A DNA stretch of 64,000 nucleotides from Streptomyces sp. HUAS YS2 (GTDB taxonomy: Bacteria; Actinomycetota; Actinomycetes; Streptomycetales; Streptomycetaceae), in the NCBI RefSeq assembly GCF_033343995.1, contig NZ_CP137573.1:124001-188000 (forward strand). Reading direction: 5' to 3'. This document shows positions 1 through 9,333 of the stretch, piece by piece. A program made the position numbers and the translations under genes. The number at the start of each line of letters is the position of its first letter. Within the stretch, counting starts at the first letter, position 1. Below the pieces are notes generated by a model. That model saw only the letters and a list, made by a program, of their open reading frames with translations, did no database searches and was not told where the DNA came from.

Positions 1-29
1 AGTGCGCGGGGCCAGCATGCTTACCTGGG

Positions 30-767
30 TCATGCCCCCAGATCCCCTGTCAGGGGCAGGCACTCGGCGAGCAGGTCGACGACGTCGCGCCAGGCTCGCT
101 GCGCGTGCTGTGGATGGTAGCCGACGCCGGGGACCACGGGGTGGTCGACCGTCGGGTGGTGGAAGGCGTGCAAGGCGCCGCCGTAGACCGTGAGACGCCA
201 GTCGACGCCCGCGGCCTGCATCTCGGCTGTGAACGCGTTCCGTTGCGCGGGCGACATGATCGGGTCTTCCGACCCGACCCCGGCCCACACCGGGCAGCCA
301 ATGCGCGCCGACTCGCCAGGTCGGCCCGTGGTCAGTCCGTTGACTGTCCCGATCCCCCGCAGGCTGACGCCGCCGCGCCCGAGTTCCAGCCCGACGGCGC
401 CCCCGGTGCCGTAGCCGACGGCGGCGATCCGGTCGGGGTCGGTCCGCGGTTCGGTGCGCAACACGTCGAGCGCCGCATGGCCGATGCCTCGCATCCGGTC
501 GGGATCAGCGAGCAGTGGCAGGCAACGGGCCAGCATCTCCTCGGGGTCGCCCAAATAGCGCCCGCCATGAAGGTCGAAGGCCAGCGCTATATATCCCAGC
601 TCGGCAAGAGCATCGGCCCGGCGGCGCTCGACGTCGCTGAGCCCCGTGCCCTCTGGTCCGAGCAGCACCGCGGGCCGGCGGTCGACACCGGCCGGGAGCG
701 CGAGGTGCCCGATCATCGTTAAGCCGTCGGCCGGATACTCGACCGTGCACGTCGTAATCGTCGTCAT
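30..767 (-). CDS. Dienelactone hydrolase-like protein, nucleophile missing
   Basis: This is a 245-residue alpha/beta-hydrolase fold protein of the dienelactone hydrolase family, a normal length for the family. The nucleophile elbow reads GYGTGG (about residue 127), where the family has GxCxGG, so Gly occupies the Cys/Ser position. The acid (GSEDP) and the histidine (ALHAFHHP) of the triad are present. I chose the ATG at 767 because it gives the family N-terminus (MTTITTCTVEYP); the frame stays open upstream to 1133 without family-like sequence. If the elbow is read correctly the protein may be non-catalytic or have changed chemistry. It stands alone, downstream of the small gene at 1010-1393. 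Confidence 0.8.
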   Translation of the reverse strand: MTTITTCTVEYPADGLTMIGHLALPAGVDRRPAVLLGPEGTGLSDVERRRADALAELGYIALAFDLHGGRYLGDPEEMLARCLPLLADPDRMRGIGHAALDVLRTEPRTDPDRIAAVGYGTGGAVGLELGRGGVSLRGIGTVNGLTTGRPGESARIGCPVWAGVGSEDPIMSPAQRNAFTAEMQAAGVDWRLTVYGGALHAFHHPTVDHPVVPGVGYHPQHAQRAWRDVVDLLAECLPLTGDLGA

Positions 768-1009
768 GAGACTGGACTGTAGTGATCGTCGAGCCCGCTC
801 CGGCCGGGGTTCTGCCGCTGGCAGATCTGCTAAGGGCCCCAATTCGGGATCATGGGGTGGCGGGCGCGCCTCGGCGCTTCCGCCCCAGCCCAGGCGGCCC
901 TTCGGTAGCGGTCCTCTCTCCGACGTACCGGCACTGGCGGCGTCAGGGAGCAGCGGCATCCACTGGGTCGGGTTGCCGCACAGGACGCCGCGGATTGAGC
1001 TCCAGGCCG

Positions 1010-1393
1010 CTATCGGACGACACAAATGTCCGGCAGAACGGAGGCGTCCACGCCTTCCCGGGTGAGCACCCGTTGCGCAAGCCCGCGCGCACGAATCCAC
1101 TCCGCATCGCTGCTCAACGCTGTCGCCGCCCAACGATTCGGGGACTCGTCGCGACTCATCTCGTCGAAGATCGAATCGATCATCCGCAGGTCGGGCAATA
1201 CGTCACGGCTTACAAGTCCCTCCTCCATGAGGCCTTCGACCATGCGGAAGGCATGATCGAAGTCGAGGGCGATCTCGTCCGTCTCGACACCGTGCTTCTT
1301 CAGCCATGCCTCCTGAGCACTCACGGGTGCTGCCACGACGGTGAGCGCTTCCATCAGCAGGCGACGGCGCCAGGAAGGTTCAGGGGTCTCCAC
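1010..1393 (-). CDS. Small conserved-looking acidic protein, function unknown
   Basis: A 127-residue acidic, mostly helical protein without signal peptide or membrane segment. I recognise no catalytic motif. The composition (many Glu/Asp, LxxL-like helices such as AFRMVEGLMEEGLV) and GC-rich third positions support coding on this strand rather than on the overlapping plus-strand frames. It lies upstream of the dienelactone hydrolase-like gene in the same direction, but about 240 bases separate them, so co-transcription is uncertain. Confidence 0.6.
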   Translation of the reverse strand: METPEPSWRRRLLMEALTVVAAPVSAQEAWLKKHGVETDEIALDFDHAFRMVEGLMEEGLVSRDVLPDLRMIDSIFDEMSRDESPNRWAATALSSDAEWIRARGLAQRVLTREGVDASVLPDICVVR

Positions 1394-1544
1394 GGCCAGA
1401 TCCTCCCACCCGTACGCTCAGCTCGAGCCAGCCTGTTCGACCATGCTCAGCAACGAACTTGAAGAGCCGACCGCCCGAGGTGTCTGTACGGGCCCGGTGG
1501 TGCCCGTAGCCGAAGCTGGCGTCGTCGCGGAGCTTGCTACTTGA

Positions 1545-2591
1545 TCAGCCCGTTCCGGCAGGGTTCGCCCTGCTGGCCGCGTGTGTGGCCGCACGCTCTT
1601 GGTGAACCCGTATGAGCAGGCCAAGTATCGCGATGCCCGCAGCCATGCCGATCCCGTGCTCGACGACGGCGACCGCCGGATGCTCGAGGGGCTCGTAGTC
1701 ACCAGGGCGCAGAACGGCCCAGACGAACCTCCAGGAACTCCAGGCGAACAGCGACCCTGAGGCGACGAATCCGGTCATCATGGGTAGCCACAGCGGAAGT
1801 CGACCACCAGTGTTGCCTGAAAGCACCCGCACGCTACAGGCGCCGAGCAGCGCCCAGAGCGCGCCACTTCCGATCAGCAGACGGCCGTTGAGATCCCAGG
1901 CGTGGAAGGCCGTATTGAGGCCGAGCGTTCCCCCGAACGCCCAGAACAGCCACAGCGCGGCCAGGATCGTGGTCGCCACGGGCACCAGCAGCAGGTGCCG
2001 TCCTGGGGGTGCTCCCAGGGGCCCGTCCCCGACCCGGCCCACAAAGGCGTGTGGCCAGCGCTCCCGCAGGTAGACCGGGAGCGCGATGGCGAGTCCCACC
2101 GCCATCCCCGCGAAGCCCACGGAGATGAAGACCGTCTCCCATTCAGGCATCCCGGCGCCGTCTCCGCCTGCCGATCCGCCTGCCCCCGAGCCATCCTCGT
2201 TCCCCAGGGGCACACCGGCGGCACCAAGCACCGCAGCGACGACTCCGTAGGGAAGCAGCGACCCCAGGAAGCCACTGCCCATCCATGAGAAGAACAGCAC
2301 CGGTGGCGCGGGAAGCCGCATCCCCCATTGCTGTGCCAGGGCCAGCCCCAGCGCGATGCCGGTCGTGGCCATCACCACCGTGACCGCGTTGAGCATGACC
2401 CACTCGGCTGTGCTGCCGTCGGATTCCCGTGGCCCGTCACCGAAGAGAGCGACGGTCACCCAGATGACCTTGACCACCAGGTAGAGCGACAGCGTGCCGG
2501 CGGCCGTCAACCCTGCAGCCGTGCGCGCAATGGTCCATCCCCGCCCCGGAGCCACACCGGTCGGTGCCAGACCGTCTCGTCTGATCCTCAT
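1545..2591 (-). CDS. Multi-pass membrane protein, function unknown
   Basis: A 348-residue protein with about eight hydrophobic segments spread over the whole length. A Gly/Ser-rich loop (GSGAGGSAGGDGAG) lies between segments three and four. I placed the start at the ATG at 2591 (MRIRRDGLAP), giving a short basic cytoplasmic N-terminus before the first segment; an in-frame ATG at 2681 would add 30 residues that do not look coding. No transporter or enzyme signature was recognised. Reported simply as an integral membrane protein. Confidence 0.7.
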   Translation of the reverse strand: MRIRRDGLAPTGVAPGRGWTIARTAAGLTAAGTLSLYLVVKVIWVTVALFGDGPRESDGSTAEWVMLNAVTVVMATTGIALGLALAQQWGMRLPAPPVLFFSWMGSGFLGSLLPYGVVAAVLGAAGVPLGNEDGSGAGGSAGGDGAGMPEWETVFISVGFAGMAVGLAIALPVYLRERWPHAFVGRVGDGPLGAPPGRHLLLVPVATTILAALWLFWAFGGTLGLNTAFHAWDLNGRLLIGSGALWALLGACSVRVLSGNTGGRLPLWLPMMTGFVASGSLFAWSSWRFVWAVLRPGDYEPLEHPAVAVVEHGIGMAAGIAILGLLIRVHQERAATHAASRANPAGTG

Positions 2592-2727
2592 GCTCAGAAG
2601 TCTTCTGGCCGCGGCAGCGCGCCACCTCCCCCGCCGGACCAAACCGCCTCCCTCACACGGGGGAGACTGCACACCTGTCAATCCGCTTCAGGTCTGGTAC
2701 TGAGGTCAGAGAGGGTGACCAAGGACC

Positions 2728-3468
2728 TCAAGCCGGCTTGCGCCACACAGAGATGTGCTTCGCGGAGTCCTGGGTGAACGGAGCCCCGTCCCAGTCCGCG
2801 ACGCGACGTTCCAGCTCGAGACCAGCGATCCGTGCCATCAGGTCGAGCTCTGCCGGCCAGGCGTACCGATGCCGGGAGTTCTCGCGGCGGTAGCGGCCGT
2901 CGTCGCCGTCGCGGGTGAAATGGTGCGAGACGAGAATCTGCTCGACCAGGTCGAAGGTGTCGAAGCCGAGATGCTGATCGGAGACATCGAACGGCACCGC
3001 GACCTGGCCGGGCGGCAGGAACCGCAGCGGCGGCACGCCCAGCTCGATGACGAATCGGCCCCCGGGTTGCAGATGCCGTGCGGCGTTGCGGAAGCACTCG
3101 ACCTGCTCGTCCTGAGTGAGCAGGTTCGTGATGGTGTTGTAGACGAGGTAGACCAGGGTGAACTCACCGGGGACGACGGTGGTAGCCATGTCCCCGATGA
3201 CAACCGGGAGCGTGTCCTCGTCGATCTTGCGCCGCAGCACCGCTGCCATGTGCTCGGACAGTTCAATGCCCACTACCGGCACGCCGCGCTCCCGGAGCGG
3301 GACTCCCACTCGTCCGGTTCCGACAGCGAACTCCAGTGCCCGGCCGTCTCCGGCGAGCTCGGCGAGGAAGGCGAGAGTCGGTCCGACAACGGCGGCCGAA
3401 GACATCTCGGTCTCCTCGGCGTCGTAACGGTCGGCGGTCGCACGGGTCCACAGTTCACTGCTGGTCAC
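2728..3468 (-). CDS. Class I SAM-dependent methyltransferase
   Basis: About 246 residues with a class I Rossmann methyltransferase core. Motif I is ALEFAVGTGRVGVPL (about residues 44-58), followed by the acidic loop VVGIELSEHM. The later VIGDMATT and LQPGGRFVIELG strands match motifs II-IV. I prefer the GTG at 3468 (VTSSELWTRATADRYD), which begins at the usual family N-terminus; an ATG at 3510 is also in frame. The substrate cannot be told. The divergent neighbour is the BrkB-type gene, separated by a 367-base gap. Confidence 0.8.
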   Translation of the reverse strand: MTSSELWTRATADRYDAEETEMSSAAVVGPTLAFLAELAGDGRALEFAVGTGRVGVPLRERGVPVVGIELSEHMAAVLRRKIDEDTLPVVIGDMATTVVPGEFTLVYLVYNTITNLLTQDEQVECFRNAARHLQPGGRFVIELGVPPLRFLPPGQVAVPFDVSDQHLGFDTFDLVEQILVSHHFTRDGDDGRYRRENSRHRYAWPAELDLMARIAGLELERRVADWDGAPFTQDSAKHISVWRKPA

Positions 3469-3835
3469 GGACGGCCACTTTGCCGGGTGCCGTGGGGACT
3501 GTCGACGCATTTACGTTCCCCGGCAGCGTGCACCGCCCACAACTCGTCGTCGCCTTCCCACTTCCCACGGCTTCGGTCAGCACCCCGGCGGGGCTGCAGG
3601 TCAGTCCGCCCGGACCGGCCTGCGCACTCCTCGGCGCGGCCTGCGCCTCGCCCACTGGCCGGACCAGCCGGGCATCCGGTCAGGGCGCGGGGGCCGCCCG
3701 GACTCTGCGCGGATGGCAGGGGCGAGGGACGATCGAGGGAGAGGACGCCCCCGCCGGTCGCCGGGTTCCGGGCCTTGGATCCGCGCGGTCGGGTGGATCG
3801 GCGGCTTCCAGGCGGCTGCCGCCGGGAGAGGGACC
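3469..3835. other. Intergenic region between divergent genes, no gene seen
   Basis: This stretch separates the methyltransferase start (minus strand) from the BrkB-type gene (plus strand) and must hold both promoters. I see no convincing open frame, no strong inverted repeat and no RNA gene. The last 20 bases contain a purine-rich ribosome binding site (gggagaggg) for the downstream gene. Confidence 0.5.
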
Positions 3836-4756
3836 ATGAATTCGTCGAGCAAAAGTTCAAGAAGCAACCAGACCGGGCGATCGGCTCCTGCCGGCCCGCG
3901 GGCGCCGGGCGTGACGTCCACGGCCAGGCGCGGCGCCGGGCATGCGCGGCGGGCGGCCGAGTGGGGCAGAGGGAAGTACTCCGGGTCGTGGGCCGACTCC
4001 CTGTGGCGGCGGCTGGGCGCGGTGGACTTCATCAGCCAGGCCATGGTGCTGGCCGCCACGCTGCTGCTGTGCGTGGTGCCGTTCTTCTTGATCGTGACCG
4101 CTCTGGCCGGGGCGTCGGCCGCCTCGACACTGTCGCATCGCATGGGCCTCAGCCAGGAGGCGGCAGCCGACGTGGGCAAGCTATTCGCGTCATCGTCCGC
4201 GATCTCCGGCGCGGTGACCGGAACGGCGTGGGTCTTCTTCGTCCTGGCCGGTCTGGCCGGAGCGAAGGCGGTCCAGCAGCTGTACCAGAGGGTCTTCGAC
4301 GTCAGGGCCCGGGCCGTGGGCGACACGGTGCGCGCATTGGTCTGGCTGGCCCTGGTCGTGGGCGTGCTGTTCGCGGTCTCCGCGGCGGGGCCGGGACTGC
4401 GCGAGAGCCAGCCGGTCCTGTTCTGGATCATGCATCTCGTGCTGAGCATCGGCTTCTTCTGGCTGTCGATGCAGTTCCTGCTCGCCGGGGCGGTTCCCTG
4501 GCGCGGGCTGTTGCCGTGCGCGGTCGCCACCGCTGTGTGCTGGGTGGGCATGATCGCGGTGTTCTCGGCGATCTTCTCCGACTTGATCGTCAGCTACGAC
4601 GAGAGATACGGGGTGATCGGGACCGTCTTCGCCCTCATGTCGTTCTTCATCGCCATCGGGGTCGTGCTGGTGCTGGGAGCGGCGCTCGGCCTGGTCTGGA
4701 CGGAGCACGGCCTGTCGTTCAGGAGCGCCGTGAGCAGACTGCGGCGGAAATCGTGA
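3836..4756 (+). CDS. YihY/BrkB family membrane protein
   Basis: A 306-residue inner-membrane protein of the YihY/virulence factor BrkB (UPF0761) type. A basic, Ser/Arg-rich N-terminus of about 45 residues precedes six hydrophobic segments. Typical features are the early helix pair (FISQAMVLAATLLLCVVPFF), the AVQQLYQRVF stretch and the terminal helix ending in Arg-rich sequence. The ATG at 3836 is chosen for the gggagaggg site just upstream. The E. coli homologue was once thought to be RNase BN, which proved wrong; the family's role is still unclear. Confidence 0.8.
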   Translation: MNSSSKSSRSNQTGRSAPAGPRAPGVTSTARRGAGHARRAAEWGRGKYSGSWADSLWRRLGAVDFISQAMVLAATLLLCVVPFFLIVTALAGASAASTLSHRMGLSQEAAADVGKLFASSSAISGAVTGTAWVFFVLAGLAGAKAVQQLYQRVFDVRARAVGDTVRALVWLALVVGVLFAVSAAGPGLRESQPVLFWIMHLVLSIGFFWLSMQFLLAGAVPWRGLLPCAVATAVCWVGMIAVFSAIFSDLIVSYDERYGVIGTVFALMSFFIAIGVVLVLGAALGLVWTEHGLSFRSAVSRLRRKS

Positions 4757-5018
4757 CCGGCCCGGCCACGACGGCACGCGGCGTCACGATCCCGCTCGGC
4801 GCGCCCGCGGTGTTCGCCGCGCTGGTCCGCTCCCAGATCCGTCCGATAACGCGGTCGCCAGCCTCAGGACCGGCCGCACGACCGGCCGCACGACCGGCAG
4901 CCGCCGTGCAGACACGCGTCGGCCCGGCCGCCTCCGGCTTCGCGGTCACACTCGCCATGGGCGCCGTACGGCATCGCCGGCCGCGGCAGGATCCGCCCCA
5001 GCACCGGAACGAGAGAGC

Positions 5019-5900
5019 ATGAACCGTGCAGTGAGGACACCGCAGGGACGAAGCCGCGACGGCCGCCGCCCGCGTCGCTGGGCGCCGGCGACGTTCGTCG
5101 ACCACGTCCGGGCGGACGGCGTCGTCGTCCGCCGCGGATCGCGCCGTCACCGCAAGCACCAGAAGCCGGCCGCCGGATCGACGTGGTGGGCACCCACCGC
5201 GCGCGGCTGGTGGATCGCCGTCCTGTTCGCCATCGGATCGACGCTGTTCGCAGTCGGGTCGATCCCGGCCTACGCCGACGCCGTCGGGAGCCGAGGCGAC
5301 ACGATCACCTACTTCGTCGGCTCCCTGTTCTTCACCGCTGCGTCCTTCCTGTGCTACCGCGAGGCGGTCGATGCCGCACCACCCGTACAAAACCCCCACC
5401 ACCGGCGGTTCCTCACCTTCCAGCCCAGCCGGATCGACTGGTGGGCCACCGCGGTCCAACTCGCAGGCACCGTCTACTTCAACGTCAGCACCGCCCTCGC
5501 CATGGCCGACAATCTGTCCGCCGAGGCCGCGCACCAACACGTGTGGCGGCCCGACGCCATCGGCTCCCTTTGCTTCCTCGTGGCCAGCGCGCTCGCCTGG
5601 TACGAGGCCTGCCACGGCTGGCTCGCCTGGCGTGTGCGGTCCTGGGCGTGGTGGATCACGCTGCTCAATCTGATCGGGTCCATCGCGTTCGGGATCTCCG
5701 CCGTCGCCGGCTACATCGACCCGGTCACCGGCCAGGTCAACAACATCGACCGGGCCGACACCCAGACCCTGATCGGCGCAGTCTGCTTCCTCATCGGTGC
5801 CGTCCTGCTCCTTCCCGAGCGCACCGAGGAAGAACGCCGCCGACCGGGCACCCGCCCTGCTGAGAACAGCCCCCAGACCGGGACCGAACAGCCTCCCTGA
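5019..5900 (+). CDS. Six-helix membrane protein, YrhK-like
   Basis: A 293-residue membrane protein with a basic 55-residue N-terminal tail, then about six hydrophobic helices arranged as three similar pairs, and a hydrophilic C-terminal tail rich in Glu, Arg and Pro. The recurring pattern of short helices with GS and LF/CFL (IGSTLFAVGS, VGSLFFTAAS, IGSLCFLVAS, IGAVCFLIGA) suggests internal duplication and resembles YrhK-type domains. The ATG follows gagagag at good spacing. Function is unknown. It lies 262 bases after the BrkB-type gene in the same direction. Confidence 0.75.
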   Translation: MNRAVRTPQGRSRDGRRPRRWAPATFVDHVRADGVVVRRGSRRHRKHQKPAAGSTWWAPTARGWWIAVLFAIGSTLFAVGSIPAYADAVGSRGDTITYFVGSLFFTAASFLCYREAVDAAPPVQNPHHRRFLTFQPSRIDWWATAVQLAGTVYFNVSTALAMADNLSAEAAHQHVWRPDAIGSLCFLVASALAWYEACHGWLAWRVRSWAWWITLLNLIGSIAFGISAVAGYIDPVTGQVNNIDRADTQTLIGAVCFLIGAVLLLPERTEEERRRPGTRPAENSPQTGTEQPP

Positions 5901-6033
5901 GCGTGCCCTGCCGGCGGGTCGACCAGACGCTTCGACAGGTCCGGTGCCCCGCCCGCGACCGCCACCGCGACCGCCCCCGCCCCCGCGCAGTACCGGCCGT
6001 CGATTAGCCCCGCCGAAGCACCAGTCACCCGGT

Positions 6034-6882
6034 TCACACCGCCGTGTTTGCTCCGCGGTTGGGCCATGCGATGTCGTCGACGGCGAGAAACGGCTCGTCG
6101 GCAACGGTCGACGGGGTCGTCCCGGTGAACGCCATGACCTCCCGATGGAGGTGTGACTGGTCGGCATAGCCGGTGTCGGCCGCGACTCGGGCCGCGCCCT
6201 CACCTGTGACGAGGCGGTGGGCGGCGTGGTCGAAGCGGACCAGATTCACGGCGCGCTTGGGTGGCAGGCCGAGCTGCGACCGGAAGCGGGACCACAGCCG
6301 CTTACGGCTCCATCCGACCTCGGCCGCGAGTCCGTCGACCCGGATCAGACCACGGCTGCTGACGATCCGGTGCCAGGCCCATGCCACCTCCGGGTCCACC
6401 GGCGACCCCGCCTCATGTCGGCGGGCGAGCAGCGCGTCCGTCAACGCGAAGCGATCCTGCCACGACGAGAGATCCGCGAGTTGCTCGCGGATCCGGGACA
6501 CCTCCCGGCCCCACAGGTCACCCAAGGGCACGACGGCGCCGTCGAGGTCTGCGGGAGAGAAGCCCAGAACTGCGCGTGCGATCACCGGGGACAGGCGTAC
6601 CTGCACACACTCGACGTTCTTTCCCCGAGCCCAGACCGCGCCGCCGGACCCGAGCCCCGCCCCAGCGACGATGCTTCCCCGCTGCTGCTGCCCGGGCGCA
6701 AAGTCAACGACGGGCGAGCCGGCGCCGAACTCCAGGAGCAGGGTCACGGCCGGGTGCGGGACCATCCGGAGCGCATCCAGGTCAGGGACGCGGAATCCGG
6801 CCATGGTGAGACCGGCCACCCGACTGCGCCGCTGCGGGGATGCGACGTCCCACACAGCCGCACCGTGCGTGAAAGTCCGCAT
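6034..6882 (-). CDS. AraC family transcriptional regulator
   Basis: About 282 residues with a cupin-like N-terminal sensor half and a C-terminal AraC/XylS DNA-binding domain carrying two helix-turn-helices. The first is near residues 190-215 (VDGLAAEVGWSRKRLWSRF). The second, near 240-262, is preceded by the diagnostic ARVAADTGYADQSHLHRE stretch. The ATG at 6882 gives MRTFTHGAAV; an ATG at 6921 is an alternative. It is transcribed away from the hydrolase/monooxygenase pair starting at 6960, so it is the obvious candidate regulator of those genes. The ligand is unknown. Confidence 0.85.
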   Translation of the reverse strand: MRTFTHGAAVWDVASPQRRSRVAGLTMAGFRVPDLDALRMVPHPAVTLLLEFGAGSPVVDFAPGQQQRGSIVAGAGLGSGGAVWARGKNVECVQVRLSPVIARAVLGFSPADLDGAVVPLGDLWGREVSRIREQLADLSSWQDRFALTDALLARRHEAGSPVDPEVAWAWHRIVSSRGLIRVDGLAAEVGWSRKRLWSRFRSQLGLPPKRAVNLVRFDHAAHRLVTGEGAARVAADTGYADQSHLHREVMAFTGTTPSTVADEPFLAVDDIAWPNRGANTAV

Positions 6883-6959
6883 GGTCCCGATGCTACGTGA
6901 GCCAGCGAAGGGAACATTCATCCAAGCCGCCGGTGGGTTCCGGCGGCGACAGTGGGCTC

Positions 6960-7817
6960 ATGACTGATTCTGACGGCCGACGGCACGCGAGCGGCAGCCC
7001 CGAGTCCACCGAGAGTTCGATTCTGTCGCTGGACGACGGCGACATCCACGTGTGTCAGGACGGCCCCCGAAACGCCCCCGCCCTCCTGCTCATCCACGGG
7101 TCCGCATCATCAACCCGCTCGTGGAACCCGCTGCTTCCGCTGCTGACCGGAACTCACCGCGTCATCCGGATCGACCTGCTCGGACACGGCCGGTCGGCCA
7201 AACCGGCCGACCGCAGCTACGCGATCCACGACCAGGCACGCCGGGCCGGCATGGCACTGGACCGACTCGGCGCCGAGCACGCTGTGGTCGTCGGTCACTC
7301 CAGCGGCGGCGTGGTCGCCACCGCGCTCGCCGAACAGCGGCCCGACCTGGTCACCGCGCTCGCGCTCATCAACACCGGGCCCAGTCTGGACGCCTTCATC
7401 GCACCGGAGTCCGCCGCAACCGGCCCCTCGCAGTGGCCGCCGACCGACGAGCAGCTCCGGCGGTTCGCGAGCACAGGTTTCAGCCGCGTGGACTACCAGA
7501 TCCCGGAGGAGCTCCTGGACGACGTGCGCGGTATGACCGCCCACACGTTCGCCGCGACGATGCGGGGCACCCGTTCCTACCTGGAGCAGCGGGCGCTGCC
7601 GGATCGGCTGGCCGTCCTGGGCAAGCCATTGCTGGTGGTCTTCGGCGAGGACGACCGCAGATGGCGATCCTCATCCGCCGCCGACTATCGCGTCGTTCCA
7701 GGCGCGAAGGTCGAGTTGTTGCGCGAACTCGGGCACTCGCCCCTCCTCGAGGATCCACCGCGGACTGCCGACGCCTTGCTGGCCTTCACCGCGATCCACG
7801 CCGTACAGGTCAACTGA
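6960..7817 (+). CDS. Alpha/beta hydrolase
   Basis: A 285-residue alpha/beta hydrolase. Visible motifs are the oxyanion HGSASS (about residue 44), the nucleophile elbow GHSSGG (about 118), the acid region VFGEDD and the catalytic His in GHSPLLEDP near the C-terminus. The start at 6960 was chosen because it opens at MTDSDGR and leaves a 77-base promoter region with the divergent AraC gene; the frame extends back to 6897. It is followed after 19 bases by a flavin monooxygenase, a pairing common in oxidative catabolism or detoxification. The substrate is unknown. Confidence 0.85.
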   Translation: MTDSDGRRHASGSPESTESSILSLDDGDIHVCQDGPRNAPALLLIHGSASSTRSWNPLLPLLTGTHRVIRIDLLGHGRSAKPADRSYAIHDQARRAGMALDRLGAEHAVVVGHSSGGVVATALAEQRPDLVTALALINTGPSLDAFIAPESAATGPSQWPPTDEQLRRFASTGFSRVDYQIPEELLDDVRGMTAHTFAATMRGTRSYLEQRALPDRLAVLGKPLLVVFGEDDRRWRSSSAADYRVVPGAKVELLRELGHSPLLEDPPRTADALLAFTAIHAVQVN

Positions 7818-7836
7818 ACTGAAATGGAGGGGCGTC

Positions 7837-9126
7837 ATGCGGATTCTCGTCTCCGGCGCCAGCATCGCCGGTCCGGTGCTGGCGTACTGGCTCACCAGAC
7901 ATGGCTTCTGCGTCACTGTCGTTGAGCGCGCGCCGACTCTGCGCCAGACCGGCGGCCACGCGGTCGACCTGTTCCGGCCGGCGATGAACATCTCGGAGAA
8001 GATGGGTGTGCTCCCGCGCATCGAGGAGCGGGCCACCGGCACCAGCCGGATGACTGTCCACCGGGAGAAGGCGCGCCGCCCCCTCCTGGTGGACCTCTCC
8101 AAAATCTTCAGTGCCACCTCCGACCGGCACGTCGAGATCATGCGCGACGACCTGAGCGAGATCTACTACGACGCCACGCGCGACGAGGTGGAGTACCTCT
8201 TCGGCGACTCCATCACCGCGATCTCGCCCGACGGCGAGGTGCGGTTCGAGAACGCCGCGCCACAACGCTTCGACCTTGTCGTCGGCGCCGACGGGCTGCA
8301 CTCCAACGTGCGCCGCCTCGTCTTCGGCGACGAGTCCCGCTTCAGAGCCTTCATCGGGGCCCACCTCGGGGTGCTGAGCCTGCCGAACGTCTCCGGGCTC
8401 GACGGTGAACTCCTCATCCATGTCGGCGTCGGCCGCACCGCCGGCATGTACGGCGCCCGGCACCTCGGCGACGCACGGGCGCTGTTCCTGTTCCGGAGCG
8501 AGCACGAACTCGACTACCACCACCGCGACGTGCTCCGGCAGAAGGAACTGCTGCGTGGTGCGTTCGACGGCATGCACGCCCAAGTGGACCGCTGGCTGGA
8601 CGAGCTCGACCGCACCCCGGCGTTCTACTTCGACTCGATCACCCAGCTCCGCATGGATACCTGGTCGCGAGGGAGGGTGACGCTCGTAGGTGACGCGGGC
8701 TACTGCCCCGGTCCGGCCGTCGGCGGCAGCACGACCCTGGCCGTCGTCGGAGCGTACGTCCTCGCCGGGGAGCTGGCGCGGGCGGGCGGTGACCACGAGC
8801 GCGCCTTCCCCGCCTACGAGCGCGCGATGGCGGAGCACGTGCTCGGCAGCCGCGCGGCCGCGCTCAGCGCGGCGAGGACCCTGATCCCCACCTCACACCT
8901 CGGCGTACGGGGACTGGCCCACGGCGCCCGCCTGATCTCCACCCTGCCCCCGAGGCCCAGCCGCGCCCTCCTCCGCCTCACCACCAAGAGCGCCCGCCTC
9001 TACAACTCGATGACGGTCGACGACTACCCGCCGTCGCCCACCGCATCCCGAGGCCACGGCGGCCTCGCGGGCGACTGCGGAGGAGGCTCGGGGTGGAGGG
9101 AGGGGTACTTGCCGCCGTCTGCCTGA
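7837..9126 (+). CDS. FAD-dependent monooxygenase (TetX/PHBH type)
   Basis: A 429-residue class A flavoprotein monooxygenase. The N-terminal dinucleotide fold reads ILVSGASIAGPVLAYWL, the conserved DG motif is VVGADGLHSNVRR (about residue 150), and the second FAD motif is VGDAGYCPGPAVGG (about 287). Such enzymes use NAD(P)H and oxygen to hydroxylate aromatic or polyketide-like substrates. A strong ggaggg site precedes the ATG. It probably forms an operon with the hydrolase upstream, under the divergent AraC regulator. A paralogue lies at 21108-22298. The C-terminal 30 residues are Gly/Ser-rich and look like an extension. Confidence 0.88.
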   Translation: MRILVSGASIAGPVLAYWLTRHGFCVTVVERAPTLRQTGGHAVDLFRPAMNISEKMGVLPRIEERATGTSRMTVHREKARRPLLVDLSKIFSATSDRHVEIMRDDLSEIYYDATRDEVEYLFGDSITAISPDGEVRFENAAPQRFDLVVGADGLHSNVRRLVFGDESRFRAFIGAHLGVLSLPNVSGLDGELLIHVGVGRTAGMYGARHLGDARALFLFRSEHELDYHHRDVLRQKELLRGAFDGMHAQVDRWLDELDRTPAFYFDSITQLRMDTWSRGRVTLVGDAGYCPGPAVGGSTTLAVVGAYVLAGELARAGGDHERAFPAYERAMAEHVLGSRAAALSAARTLIPTSHLGVRGLAHGARLISTLPPRPSRALLRLTTKSARLYNSMTVDDYPPSPTASRGHGGLAGDCGGGSGWREGYLPPSA

Positions 9127-9214
9127 CCGGCAGCTCGAACCTGTTCGCCGCGCAGGGAGAACTCGGCCGGCCCGGGGCGCACGCTCTCAAACTCCACCGG
9201 TTGCCGGGCATCGC

Positions 9215-9231
9215 ATTACCCCCGAGGTAAT
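9215..9231. promoter_or_regulatory. Inverted repeat, possible repressor operator
   Basis: ATTACC and GGTAAT arms separated by five bases, in the gap before the secreted SnoaL-like gene (start 9334). This is the size and symmetry of a TetR/MarR/MerR-type operator. No regulator gene is adjacent in the same gap, so the cognate protein is unknown. Confidence 0.4.
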
Positions 9232-9333
9232 CGATCACGACGATCGGCCACGGCAGAGTACGTCACGCCAGGTCAGGGGCGGGCACACCGTCCCGGCGGC
9301 CAAGACGAGCGAGCGGAAAGCAGAGGAACGGAC

